Part shown: in pieces, positions 20,393 to 29,740 of the stretch
Layout of the letters: every line of letters begins with the position of its first letter
Numbering within the stretch: position 1 is the first letter of the stretch
Origin: Sphaeroforma sirkka
Taxonomy: Eukaryota; Opisthokonta; Ichthyosporea; Ichthyophonida
Assembly: GCA_001586965.3 (NCBI GenBank)
Contig: LUCW03000552.1
Coordinates: 1-45,876 of the forward strand
Length of the DNA: 45,876 bases
Direction of reading: 5' to 3'
Notes under the pieces: model-generated
Databases searched by the model: none
Seen by the model: the letters and a program-made list of their open reading frames with translations, nothing else
Told to the model about the DNA's origin: nothing
Translations under genes and position numbers: made by a program

Positions 20393-20846
20393 TGTAGAAA
20401 AATCATATTGTCAAAGGTGAATGATGTTTAAGTGTTGGACTCAGACCTAGTCCATCGAGGAACCGGTTATCTAACGATGTTTTTTTTGTATGTTGTGTTT
20501 ACGAATGTATTTCGTAGGCCGATTGTGTTTGACCTATTAAATGTATAATTTTGTTACAGGTGTCATTTGATAGGAAATGGGTTTCCATTTCATATGACAC
20601 CTTATTCAAGTTGTTTGAGTGAATATTCATTGAATTATGAGTCTTAGAAGTTTAAGTGTATTTGAAGAAATTGTGTTTGTATTTTTTAGAGATGGAATCT
20701 AAAAATAGACCGCGCACGTCCGTTGGAATTTCTTTGGCAAAGGAAATTTTCGAGCCGAAAGGGCCGTTCAATTTTGACGAAAAATAGTATAAATACAGAG
20801 TACAAAAGGAAATAAAGAGCACTTTCACATAGTTGAAAAATTAACA
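20393..20846 (+). repeat. 3' LTR of copia B (LTR4)
   Basis: Full-length LTR from TGTAGAAAAATC to TTAACA. For its first 340 bp it equals LTR1 of copy A apart from homopolymer length, and it differs from its own partner LTR3. Its last 60 bp have private changes (CAGAGTACAAAAGGAAATAAAGAGCAC). No ACTTG follows it. Confidence 0.92.
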
Positions 20847-20935
20847 CCGTGCGCCGTCAGCTCGTATCTTGCGTAACATCCTGTGTATCTGTTCCCAAGG
20901 CGGGTTCATCCATCCATCGACTATCGACGAATCTA
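20847..20935 (-). pseudogene. 89-bp Gypsy1-like methyltransferase-domain fragment between two copia LTRs
   Basis: The minus strand reads SIVDGWMNPPWEQIHRMLRK followed by IRADGA, the NPPW part of the methyltransferase-like domain. Its end at DWSI/VDG corresponds exactly to the place where copia A interrupts Gypsy1 (5165-5180 reads DWSI on the other side). It is therefore the left flank of a copia insertion at that same site, transplanted here. It is closer to Gypsy1 than to Gypsy2. Confidence 0.8.
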
Positions 20936-21080
20936 AAAATAGATCGCGCACGTCCGTTGGAATTTCTTTGGCAAAGGAAATTTTCGAGCCGAAAGGGCCG
21001 TTCAATTTTGACGAAAAATAGTATAAATACGGAATACAAAAGTAAATAAAGAGTACTTTCACAGAGTTGAAAAATTAACA
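20936..21080 (+). repeat. 5'-truncated copia LTR (LTR5) carrying the true 3' end of copia B
   Basis: This is the last 145 bp of the family LTR, beginning at GAATCTAAAAATAGATCGCG and ending TTAACA at 21080, followed by the target-site duplication ACTTG. It shares ATCGCGC with LTR3 where LTR1 and LTR4 have ACCGCGC. Confidence 0.88.
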
Positions 21081-21085
21081 ACTTG
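21081..21085 (+). repeat. Target-site duplication, right copy (ACTTG)
   Basis: This is the partner of 15070-15074, directly after the CA end of the truncated LTR. Confidence 0.85.
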
Positions 21086-22442
21086 TGCGTTGTGTGCTGC
21101 CTCCTCCTGTATTTGTATTTAAAATACGATCTCGTTGTTGGGCTGGAAGCTGTCTACGCCGATCCCCCACATTCATCTGTGTCCGTACCCGTTGTCTGAG
21201 GATGGCATTGTCTGGATTTAAAATGCGGAGAAGGTCTTCAGTCTCCAGCTGGTCCCAACCTATGTGGTGTTGTAGCGTGCGTTCATATGTCATATTACCT
21301 GTCAGGTCCTCAAGGGCCTGTATGAGGCAGTGATTAAGCAACCGTTTAGGAAAGTCCTTGCCCTTATCTGCTCGCTCCCAGACTCTCTTGTGAACTTCCA
21401 CAATCTCGTTCAGGAGCTCTGTTCTTCCTGATAGCTTCCAATTGAGTATTCAACGCTCCTTTCAGTGTATCGATCGTGGACGTTAGTAATATACATCTTG
21501 GGACATCGTAGTTTCCCTGTGCTCGACACAGTTCATCCACAAAGAAAGATATATTCCCTTCGAGGCGTTGACACATGGCTCGGCGATGCTCGTTCTACTG
21601 TGCTGGTGTCATGATCGGCTCTCTAGCCTGTTCGTCTTTGTGTGGTCGGTTTCTGCTGCCATGAATATTACCGTCGTCGACGTCATTAGACTTGTGCTTA
21701 CCGTCGTCGACGTAACTAGCCTTGCGCATATCCTGCATCGATCGCGCGAAGTCTCGGTGCTGTCCGCTGAGTTCCCATCGTCTACGTAGTTGTTCTCGTT
21801 CGGCTTCCCTACGATAATCCCCACGTGGGTCGCTCAAATATTGCTCTAGCTGTTGGCCCCTGATTCCGTCAGATTTTTGCTGACGAGTGCCCGTGGCCCA
21901 CCCTGACATATTTATATGCCGTTGGACTGGTCGCTCATACCCGTTGCCTGCGAAGGAATCCTGACTTGCACTGGTGAAACTCCCCGATCGAGTTCGCTTT
22001 CGAGTGACATCTCGTTCAGGTGCTCGGTGAAATGACTGCCATGAATGAGGCCTATCACCCGCTGAATGAATGCCCGAGGTACCTCGGACGTTGGCTACCC
22101 TGTGTCGCTCAGCTGCTGGGTCAGCAGACTTTGAACGACTAGTATGCCTAATCACAAATTACACCTCACTGTCTTCTGGATCTGCTCTCCCTCTTGCCGA
22201 TAAGCGAGACCCGTGCCCCAACTGATGTTGCCTGCTTGCTGCCTGGCGCATGTCTTGGTCTGTCTGTTCATATCGCGGTTGTTCATCTCTTCGACGCGAT
22301 GCTGCTGTCTGGCACGAAAAAGCCATGCCTCCTTGGTGGGTCTGTTTAAGCCCCGAAATCTGACAAGGATCTTTTGGGTTGCTTTTGCCGTCGCGACGAG
22401 TGCGTCGAGGGCTGCGGGGTGCTGGATGCATAGGCATCTTGA
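21086..22442 (-). pseudogene. Gypsy2 gag N-terminal and capsid part
   Basis: The probable start is the ATG near 22437 (MPMHPAPRSPRRTRRDGKSN). Open segments 22437-22159 and 22155-21595 are in one frame, separated by a single TAA, and are rich in Arg, Gln and Asp. Segments 21576-21364 and 21401-21075 follow in other frames and hold the capsid-like helices (FPKRLLNHCLIQALEDLTG, YERTLQHHIGWDQLETEDL) that align with Gypsy1 gag. The last codons before copia B (STQRTS) continue on the far side at 15074 into the zinc knuckle. The gene is inactivated by the insertion, a stop and frameshifts. Confidence 0.78.
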
Positions 22443-23207
22443 TATTAAGACTTCGATGTATGGCTTTGTGTTGTTGATGAATAGTTGGTTCAGATTGAAG
22501 GAGTGTCGGCTATTATATAATAGTTGAACTCAGCTATTCGTGTTACACACTTTCTTCCGCCGACCTCCTCTCGTGATACCAAAATAGCTAATCATCATTG
22601 AATCATGTTGATGTCTACGAGGTCTGCTTGCGGGTCCCCGAAAACTGGTTGCGCTCGAATACACCTTGCTCCTTAATGATTGCTAATCATTTTGTATGGG
22701 TTGGTTTTGTAAACGAGTACTCGTTTTGCTCTCCTTTGCTCTACCTATAGGAGTAATTAAGAGTTGCTGATAGACTCGAAGCGTGTTCAATGATCAACCG
22801 CCTGTCGTGTTCTAGCGTTCTGAATGCTCCTTCAATTCAACCTTCGGACCACTGTACTCCAACATAAAATCAAACCCGAGGCATGCAGCCAGGAAGTTCT
22901 GGTCAAGTTTAACCTTGAAGCCCAAGGTAATTACATCGGTTTTGAAGTTGGAAAACCAAAAACAAATTCCCTATTCAAACCAACTTGAGTGTACTTGCAC
23001 GATGCCTGATAAGTGCTGTCTACTCTTGCAGGTACTATTTCCTTGCAAGAGTCCGCTGCATCTTGACGATTCGCCTTATACGTCGGCGATAACGTTCTCG
23101 TTCTCCTAAGTTTTCACCAACAATCATTCAACCGTACCATGCTACTTGCTGGTCCTACGGCTAATTCACTTACGTTGACTTCCTTCCTCTCGAGAATGAA
23201 AATTCAA

Positions 23208-23270
<63 letters not shown>

Positions 23271-23279
23271 AAAATATAT
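22443..23279. other. Non-coding: probable Gypsy2 leader/LTR region and (TA)n array
   Basis: I see no supportable gene. On the minus strand, TGGTATCACGAGAGGAGGTC (22580-22561) resembles a primer-binding site, since many elements use TGGTATCAGAG, but no CA-ended LTR abuts it convincingly. 23207-23271 is a (TA)n array with a few TATG variants. Confidence 0.4.
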
Positions 23280-23510
23280 TCTAGCTTGTAACATCGGTAA
23301 ATATGTCTGCTAGTTGTGTGTTGGTCGTGGGTCCGTGATAATAATTTTTCTATGCTTTCGTGACCATCGAAGTTCGCGCAGGCAACGATGGCCAAACATT
23401 CGACTCGGAGATATTTTCGAAAAATCGATCTTCTAACCATGCCAGTCTTTTCGTCTAGCCAATTGAATACCAAAACTTGCTCCAGTAGTTGATATTTGTT
23501 GAAAATACGA
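23280..23510 (-). pseudogene. Possible RNase H remnant of a retroelement (weak)
   Basis: The minus-strand frame ending in the (TA)n array reads VFNWLDEKTGMVRRSIFRKY and then RVECLAIVACANFDG. The W-x-x-x-K ... RS ... ECLAIV pattern faintly recalls the copia RNase H segment W.S.K....RST..AE..A. No neighbouring motif supports it, so this is a weak call. Confidence 0.2.
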
Positions 23511-24127
23511 GTTGAAATCGCATTCTTTCTGTCTCAGTTTCTCCCAAACTGTGCCTAGCTCCTCTTCTGCATTACTACCTGTCTAACACGCGCTTAATTC
23601 ACTCGTTTCCATTCTACGTCGCCTGACTATGTCGATTCTACATTGCTACATGCTTTTTTTGATCACCTCTATCTACCCATTGTCGTCGCTGTACTCGCCC
23701 ACACCTATGAAAATTTGCCATATCGACCTTCTCTACGCCAAATTACGTTCTTCTATACCCCTAACTGCGATACTGCATCATGTTCGTGTTGTGCGGACTG
23801 ACTAGGCCAGTCAAAACATTGTTCAAACGTCCTATGGACTGCTAATTAGTCAGAGGGAGGCCTTGGTTGCCAACGACGGCCTGAAAAGTCGCATTGGAAT
23901 TGAAGTATCTGGATTGTCGGACCGAAGATGGATTAAAAAATCAAAAGAAGAATGAATAATTGTTGGGAAATGGTCGGATGACTAATTAATCTATAAAAAT
24001 AAAAAAATAAAAAAATGCTCATCAGATACATAAACTGGGCACCTGTTAATTGCTGCATATATTACTAATCACTCCAATTTGCTCTAGATTTAAAATAATT
24101 TTCAAAATCTGCATAAAATATAAATAA

Positions 24128-24174
<47 letters not shown>

Positions 24175-24640
24175 AATCACACAAGCGTATCAAACCGAGC
24201 AAAACGGATATATATATATATATATATATTAAATGAAAGTAGTAGTATTCGACCGGATGGTCGGATAACTATTTATTTATTCTAGAAAAAAAAGAAAAAA
24301 ATGCTCATCAGCTAAATATACTGGGCACCTGTTAATTTCTGCATTTATTACTAATCACTCCAATTTGCTCTAGATTTATAATAATAATAAAAATCTGCAT
24401 AATATATATATATGAAAATCACGCAAACGTATCAAACCGAGCAAAACGGAAGGTGGGGGTTTCTTTTCACTTATCTGTGCTCGGAAGACTTTGCTCCTGT
24501 CGTAATTTGCAAGCTCCTTTCGGCTATACGGTTCTGAGGGAGATCAACTCCTGTAATTTGTCAATAAAATGAACTTCTCCGTCCACTATTATCCTCGAGA
24601 TAAAATCGAATAATACACCTTAAATAACTAGTCGTAAAAA
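23511..24640. other. Non-coding AT-rich stretch with a diverged tandem duplication
   Basis: I see no gene. 23970-24208 and 24250-24450 are two copies of one sequence (ATGCTCATCAG, ACTGGGCACCTGTTAATT, CACTCCAATTTGCTCTAGAT, TATCAAACCGAGCAAAACGG), diverged at scattered sites and differing in the lengths of internal A-rich and (TA)n tracts (24129-24171 in the first copy, 24209-24230 between them). Confidence 0.7.
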
Positions 24641-24819
24641 TGTAGTAAACACATCAAAATACGATACTAAAACCTACTGAGTCTCCCTGAGGCTCAGTGC
24701 GGTGTATTTATTCTTATATTTGATTGTCTACGTGGTCTACAAATAATTCACCTCGTGTGAATTAATTGTAAACTAATTCTAACTCCACACTGATAGTGGT
24801 TTAAGAGGACTTTACTACA
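24641..24819 (-). repeat. Short LTR, family Y copy 2 (179 bp)
   Basis: The partner of 9919-10096, with the same 9-base inverted ends. It abuts the broken end of the copia X RT at 24820 with no polypurine tract and no flanking duplication (left ...AAAAA, right TCCTC). It therefore marks a rearrangement breakpoint rather than a clean insertion. Confidence 0.7.
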
Positions 24820-25220
24820 TCCTCATATATACATAACGGTCCATTTTTCCGTTTAGGTATGCGTTCGGCGAGTCGAATTGTCTGACATACCATTTCTTAC
24901 TGGCTGTTAGTGCCAAACAAACTCGGACGGTCTCGATGCTCACTACTTTGGCGTCACTCCGTTCGGAATCCACTCCTTCGACAGCATTGTATCCAGCTAT
25001 GGTCAGTCGTCCTTTAAAACGCTCGATTTTTTCAGCAGAGTCCATTTTGGGAGTAACGACCCATTTGGAATTCATAATCGTGCTTTTTGCAGGTTTAGAG
25101 TCTACAAGAGTGAAGGTCCCTCGTTCCACTAGGTCTCGGACTTCTTTGGTCGCTGCGTTCATCCACTCCTTTTTATTGGAAAAATTGTCAATCTCCCGGA
25201 AGGCCTTGGGAATTAGGATC
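24820..25220 (-). pseudogene. copia X reverse transcriptase, N-terminal half
   Basis: A 115-codon minus-strand frame begins with WMNAATKEVRDLVERGTF and continues MNSKWVVTPKMDS, FKGRLTIAGYNAVEG, SIETVRVCLALTASK and FDSPNAYLNGKMDRYVYMRM. These are the first conserved blocks of Ty1/copia RT in order; the catalytic Asp block appears as FDSPNAYLNG, where most copies have D-V-K-N-A-F-L-H-G. It stops abruptly at the family Y LTR, before the YVDD box. Confidence 0.88.
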
Positions 25221-25536
25221 TGCGCCGGCCTCGCCGGCGTTGGTTGTTGCTGATGTTGAGTAGCTGAGAAGGCAGTTGTCGAGTTTCTTCTTCGTCGAGA
25301 GCGACAACTGTTATTGCTCTTGTTGTTCGTCCAAGCTGGATTATCTGAAATTTACAAATTCGTGACTTCTCTCGAAGATCGGCGACCGGCCTTTTTCCGC
25401 TTTGAGATGTGAGCGGACATGGTGTCAGTAGAACAATTTGATTTTGATAAAACGTCAGAGTATACCGGCTCTCGATGGCGTTTACTAGAGGCGGCTAGAG
25501 TATTTTCGCCTGGTTCCATAGGCTGTGAAGATACGG
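25221..25536 (-). pseudogene. copia X linker between integrase and RT
   Basis: This sits between recognisable integrase and RT. It holds short minus-strand frames with basic and Ser-rich composition (for example KRKKAGRRSSREVTNL near 25360), typical of the variable copia linker. It has several stops. No domain is recognised. Confidence 0.45.
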
Positions 25537-25945
25537 TCAATAAGTCGTCGTTCGTCGGCTCAGCTTTTCTTCCTGTAGTCTGCTCCGTACATTGTCCATC
25601 CTTCCATATGTAAAATTCATCCTAAAAAAAAAACGTATATCTCTGGTTCGCGATGCTCTGTTAGTTTCTGGACTAAAAACTCGGAAAGTATCAGAGGTGG
25701 TTCGCTGGGGGTTAGCCATCACAATTCCACGGCGAGCGTGCTTATCCCATTTGTTGCTTTTAGTTGTCTTCCACCATAAACATTTGTTGCCGAAGGTTTG
25801 AAAACGGTCATATTTTGGTTTTCGGCCAGTGAATCTTTCGATTGGCGTTGTCGGGTTCCTCTTACTCCAAACGTTGTTATGAGCGTCTGTGACATGTTGG
25901 TATGCCGCCTCACTCCAAAATTCGTCACCTAAGCCGTAAATTGGT
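25537..25945 (-). pseudogene. copia X integrase, C-terminal part only
   Basis: Joined across frames the minus strand reads FWSEAAYQHVTDAHNNVWSK, TPIERFTGRKPKYDRFQTFG, KWDKHARRGIVM and FRVFSPETN. This is the segment after the catalytic Glu in copia integrases (FW.EA..., P.E...GRKP...L..FG). The zinc domain and DDE core are absent: the protease end at about 25985 joins GLGDEFWSEAA directly. Frameshifts are present near 25720. Confidence 0.82.
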
Positions 25946-25959
25946 ACGGTGACTCTCGC

Positions 25960-26420
25960 TCAATTTTTCCGTTCATGTAGATCTTGTATCATGCCTTGGT
26001 TAATTGGGGGACGCTGATTAGGTTGGTCTTTAGAGTTGGTCCATAAATAGCCCTTCCAGCATCACTCAATTGCCCTGAATAAGTTGCGATTCCAATAGTC
26101 CCGTCAGCTAGGTGTACGTTTGTGAAGTGACGTTTTGCGTTTGATATCAACTCCAAATCGTTAATAATGTGGACTGAGGCTCCACTGTCCAGAGTCCCAT
26201 TAGGTTCAGTCGCTATTATTTTGTCAGTCGTAGATGCTCGTTGGCCGAAAATTCTCTCGAGTCTATGGCTTTGATTGGTGAAGAGAAAACGTCCTCCTTA
26301 AATTCATCACTAAAAGCTTCATCTTCTTCGGAGTCGCTGTCGGACATTAGGTCGGATAGGTCATCGTAGTCATCCTCACTAGAGCTGTCTAATAAAAGTC
26401 CTGGCGGTCCGTCGTCTCGT
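25960..26420 (-). pseudogene. copia X protease
   Basis: The minus strand near 26190 reads IATEPNGTLDSGASVHIIND, with the D-S-G-A-S catalytic motif of Ty1/copia proteases, then HLADGTIGIATYSGQ and LISVPQLTN, the conserved block that ends the protease. This frame is too interrupted to appear as one long ORF. An acidic segment (EEDEAFSDE near 26315) links it to gag. Confidence 0.75.
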
Positions 26421-26453
26421 CCGAACTACAAATTGAATTATTTAGAACAAAAT

Positions 26454-27650
26454 CTATAGTTCTCTCGCGTCCGGCTCGGTGGTTGGCTTCATCCCAAATC
26501 CAGGGCGATTTTCGGGGGTTGCCATGATGGCTTCTGGCATGTAGTCATCCGACAATTCGACGTCAGATTTGACATAGTCGGCAACGGCTGAGAATGCTCT
26601 AACGCCTTCATCGTCACTACTCGAATTTTGCTCATCATTCTTGTCCAAATTAAACGGTACTTTAGGAGGTTTACGCATTTCCTCCCTCGAGTAGTATTCT
26701 CGTACATTAGATGCTTTTCCATAGAATTCATTACGTTTATCTTGATGACAGTTGGGTTTCTTCGACGGACAGTCGGCACGTCGTGAGTAGGGGGTAGATT
26801 TCGGTGTTGAATAGTCCTTGCGGTAAGACTTGGACTCATCAGCTCTATTACGGTGATGTCGTTCGTCGGAATTATTTCCACGATTGTTGGAGTATCGGTT
26901 TTCATAAGATTTGCGATGTTCCCTGCGGTCAGAGTAGATGTGCGGTCTGGGTCTGCGATGCTTGGATCGGCAATCACGAGCAAGGTGACCTGGTTTGTTA
27001 CAATTGAAGCACTTTCGGTCTGTTCTGTCAGAAAGTGCTCTCTCTCCTCCTCGAGTCTCTGTATTGGAGGTCGATGTTTGAATTTCCTCCATATCGAATT
27101 TTCGGAGATATTCGCAGAGCTCCTCGTAACTCATGATGTCAGTATCAACTGTGTTGAGTTGAGTTCCCGCTGCTTTAAAACGTTCATTGAGACCTTCCTT
27201 CAAGACGGTCTTCAAGTCAATCTCAGACGGTTGAGCCTCGCGTTTCTCCAATTACATTTTCTTCAAATTAATATCACCAATAAAGGCCTCCAAAGTTTCG
27301 TTACTCTTCTGCGTTATTGCCCAGAGCTTCTTTCTCAAACGGCCGATTCCTCCCTGGGTGTTAATCTTAAATTTGGTTTCCAATGCCTTGAAAAACGCGT
27401 AGGGTTCCTTCATGATATGGAGTAACTCCTGTTGAAGTCGTCGAGAGATCGTATGATAAACTGACTCAGACGCGGCTCCACGATTCTCTTGAGTAAACGT
27501 TTCACGTTGAGTCTCATAGTTGTCGTCGGGTGGTGTAGCGGCTTCGATCAGTTGTAGGCGACCCTGTTTCATCAGGGTCATATCCAATTGAGCTCTCCAT
27601 TGGACCCATTGGACCAACTTATCCAAAATCAAGGAATTTAACCTTTGGTT
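26454..27650 (-). pseudogene. copia X gag with one in-frame stop
   Basis: Two consecutive segments in one frame, 27632-27252 and 27251-26454, are separated only by a TAA (INLKKM, stop, LEKREAQ). The first has the copia gag pattern LDKLVQWVQWRAQLD and a long capsid helix region. The second has the zinc knuckle CFNCNKPGHLARDC at about 27008-26967, followed by a basic Arg/Ser/His-rich tail and an acidic end. I find no ATG at the expected start near 27640, so the start is uncertain. The gene lies directly downstream of a minus-strand LTR. Confidence 0.85.
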
Positions 27651-27701
27651 TCAAATCGAAGATTGTCATTATCAGAATAGAGGTAAAACGGACCTGATAA
27701 G

Positions 27702-28045
27702 TTATTGTTCTCAAATATTAAATTATTTTAAGTGAATAGTTGTGATTTATTTGATTCGAGTCCCTGCTTTTATATGCATTGGACTCGTAATCCTTGAGCC
27801 ATTAGAAAACACCTCTTAAGGTGAAAAATGTTCTAACTTAATCTATGATCCATTCCAAAGGCAGTGTCGCCACGTCTTCAACTGATCGTGGCTTTCATTG
27901 TAATCTTTGGCCTTATACGTTTAGATTGTACTCCTCCGATATTTAGGGATGCCTTTATGCCTATCAGAAATTTTCTATAATGATGTTTCCGTACTCCCGG
28001 CACTTCGGCTCCGAGATTAATTTCCATCTGTAATATTTCTCAACA
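27702..28045 (-). repeat. 5' LTR of copia X (minus strand)
   Basis: It begins TGTTGAGAAATATTACAG at 28045 and ends near GAGAACAATAA at 27702; TTATCAGGTCCG, a possible primer site, follows just downstream. The reverse complement matches 29741-30094. An ATATAAAAGC TATA-like box lies near its 3' part (about 27775). Confidence 0.8.
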
Positions 28046-28917
28046 GAGTCAATGCCAACAGCGGAATGAGATTCCTGCCCTCGGGATTAGTCATCATACA
28101 CCAACAAATCTACGTCAACACATTACTCCAAAAATGTAATTTGGAAAATGCCCAGCCGTCACCAGTACCCTTGCACAATACGGATTTGACACCATGTCAT
28201 TCTGACAGGCTCGCCGGAAATATGCCCTATAGAAAACTCATCGGCGCCCTTCGATACTTAGCTGATGGTACGCGACCAGATAAAACATTCGCCGTGAACC
28301 AATTATCCAGGCACATTAACAAACCACTCCTACGTCACTGGAACGCTGCCAAGCGAGTACTTCGATATCTGAAAGGCACCTCTGGATATGGACTAAGGTT
28401 TGACCCTGAGATACCCCTACAGCCGGTAGCTTTCGCTGACGCAAGCTTTGCCTCTGACGCAACAGACCGTAAAAATAACAAGTGGCTACGTTATTGTTAT
28501 GTGCAATGCACCTGTGATTTGGGGATATAAAAAAAAACAGAAATTGACAGCACAGTCCACTTGCGAAGCAGAAATTATTGCTTTGAATGATGTCACAAAG
28601 GAACTCTGCTGGCTGAGAAATTTATTGTCGGAACTTGGTATCAACATTGGACCCATTGTCATCAATCAAGACGACTAATCAGCGATAAAAATTGCTGAAG
28701 ATGATAAGGGGAACCGGAGAACTAAACACCACGACCTAAGGCACTATTTTATCCGGGATAAAATTCACGACAATTCGGTGGTCCTACGATACACGCCCAC
28801 AGACGAGATGACTGCTGATGCTTTGACAAAAGCACTCGTGGGGAAATTGTTCGTTAAACACAAGAAAACCATAATTAAGCCTGTAGCTGGAGAGAATGCA
28901 TACTCGCACAGAGCATA
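28046..28917 (+). pseudogene. copia RT C-terminus and RNase H (plus strand)
   Basis: The frame 28066-28530 starts abruptly with GMRFLPSGLVIIHQQIYVNT, the block after YVDD in copia RT, then LIGALRYLADGTRPDKTFAV, AKRVLRYLKGTSGYGL and AFADASFASD (RNase H Asp). After a frameshift near 28490 it reads CNAPVIWGYKKKQKLTAQST and CEAEIIALND. Then come a TAA and, in frame, AIKIAEDDKGNRRTKHHDLR, HYFIRDKI and EMTADALTKAL, ending at TAG 28917. It supplies the parts missing from the minus-strand copia X at 24820-27650. It is flanked on the left by the inverted 5' LTR. Confidence 0.88.
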
Positions 28918-29740
28918 GAGACTGAGAACCCGATAAAGCGGGGCTGGAAAGCTTAAATTTCTATTGAAATAAATAATTTTGATAATGAACTCTCAAAGTT
29001 AGAAGCTGTGTGCAATGAGCTCCCAATGATGAAAGCTGAAGAGCAACGAGCAACACGAAAAATCAAAGAGCCCAAATGCAGAATTTTTCAGGCCGAAGTG
29101 TGCAAACGTTAACGTTCTTGTTTGTATATATTGTTTTTCGAAACAAAAATAATTGTGCCCTGCACCTGTTATTGTACTACAAGTCACTGAGCTGATCTTT
29201 GTCCTGTTTGTTTTTGACTGACTTTCTGGCCTGCGTGCCGTGGGCTGAATCTCTCTTCAGATTTGGGGCTTCTGACCGTACACATTTTGATCCAATTCAT
29301 GGGCCAACCAGATTAACACCAAATGCAAAATTTCTGAAGCCACTGGGAAACGAACCAGCGACCTATACATTTTTTAGCGAAGTACTTTACCACCAAACCA
29401 ACACACCTGTTGATTCGGTATATACACCACAATATTAATATTTTTTCAGTCTAGATTTCCCTCTTACAGGAAATCTTTCCTCGTACAGTATGTCACAACC
29501 AAGAATCAGAAAATTTTCTAAGTCCTATATTTGGCCACGTATTCGAAGCAGACCTCGGGATCAATATTTTTTAGGAAGCTTGGATTCCGTCAAGCTACAT
29601 CTATAACTTCAGGGGGAGTATTGGCCACAGTAAACCAAGATTGTTTACCAAGCATAAAACTACGGTCAAACACCGGAGGCTCAACAATATTTATCTCAGC
29701 ATCAACCAAGGAGAGAATCTAAAATCAGAGAGGGACACAG
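28918..29740 (+). other. 3' untranslated region of copia X, with possible polypurine tract
   Basis: There is no recognisable gene. AGGGGGAGT at 29611-29619 looks like a copia polypurine tract, but the matched LTR start is at 29741, about 120 bp further right. Either the LTR of this copy is longer than its inverted partner or the tract is coincidental. Confidence 0.4.

Larger units (their letters stand above)
15075..21080 (+). mobile_element. Ty1/copia retrotransposon copy B (both LTRs, near-complete)
   Basis: This element has a 5' LTR (15075-15525), primer-binding site, GA-rich leader, gag-pol (15738-20331), polypurine tract and full 3' LTR (20393-20846). It then unexpectedly has 89 bp of gypsy sequence and a 5'-truncated LTR (20936-21080). 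The 5-bp duplication ACTTG brackets 15075-21080, not 15075-20846. It is inserted antisense into Gypsy2 gag. The 3737-nt main open frame is nearly intact, but the element as a whole carries at least four frame errors. Confidence 0.93.
10796..22442 (-). mobile_element. Gypsy2: Ty3/gypsy element with methyltransferase-like domain, interrupted twice by copia DNA
   Basis: Reading right to left: gag (22442-14742, split by copia B), UAG stop, protease, RT, RNase H, methyltransferase-like domain and integrase ending at 10796. If copia B (15075-21080 plus one TSD) and the solo LTR (11784-12208) are removed, the coding order is continuous. Copia B splits gag just before its zinc knuckle. The LTR splits the HHCC zinc domain of integrase between an HEIGH motif and a CRTC motif. 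The coding sequence has several frameshifts. LTRs could not be delimited. Confidence 0.85.

Noticed and set aside
9919..24819. One giant element bounded by the two family Y LTRs
   Set aside because: The 14.5 kb between them is explained by Gypsy2, copia B and other repeats. The second Y copy abuts a different copia RT, and no shared target duplication is seen.
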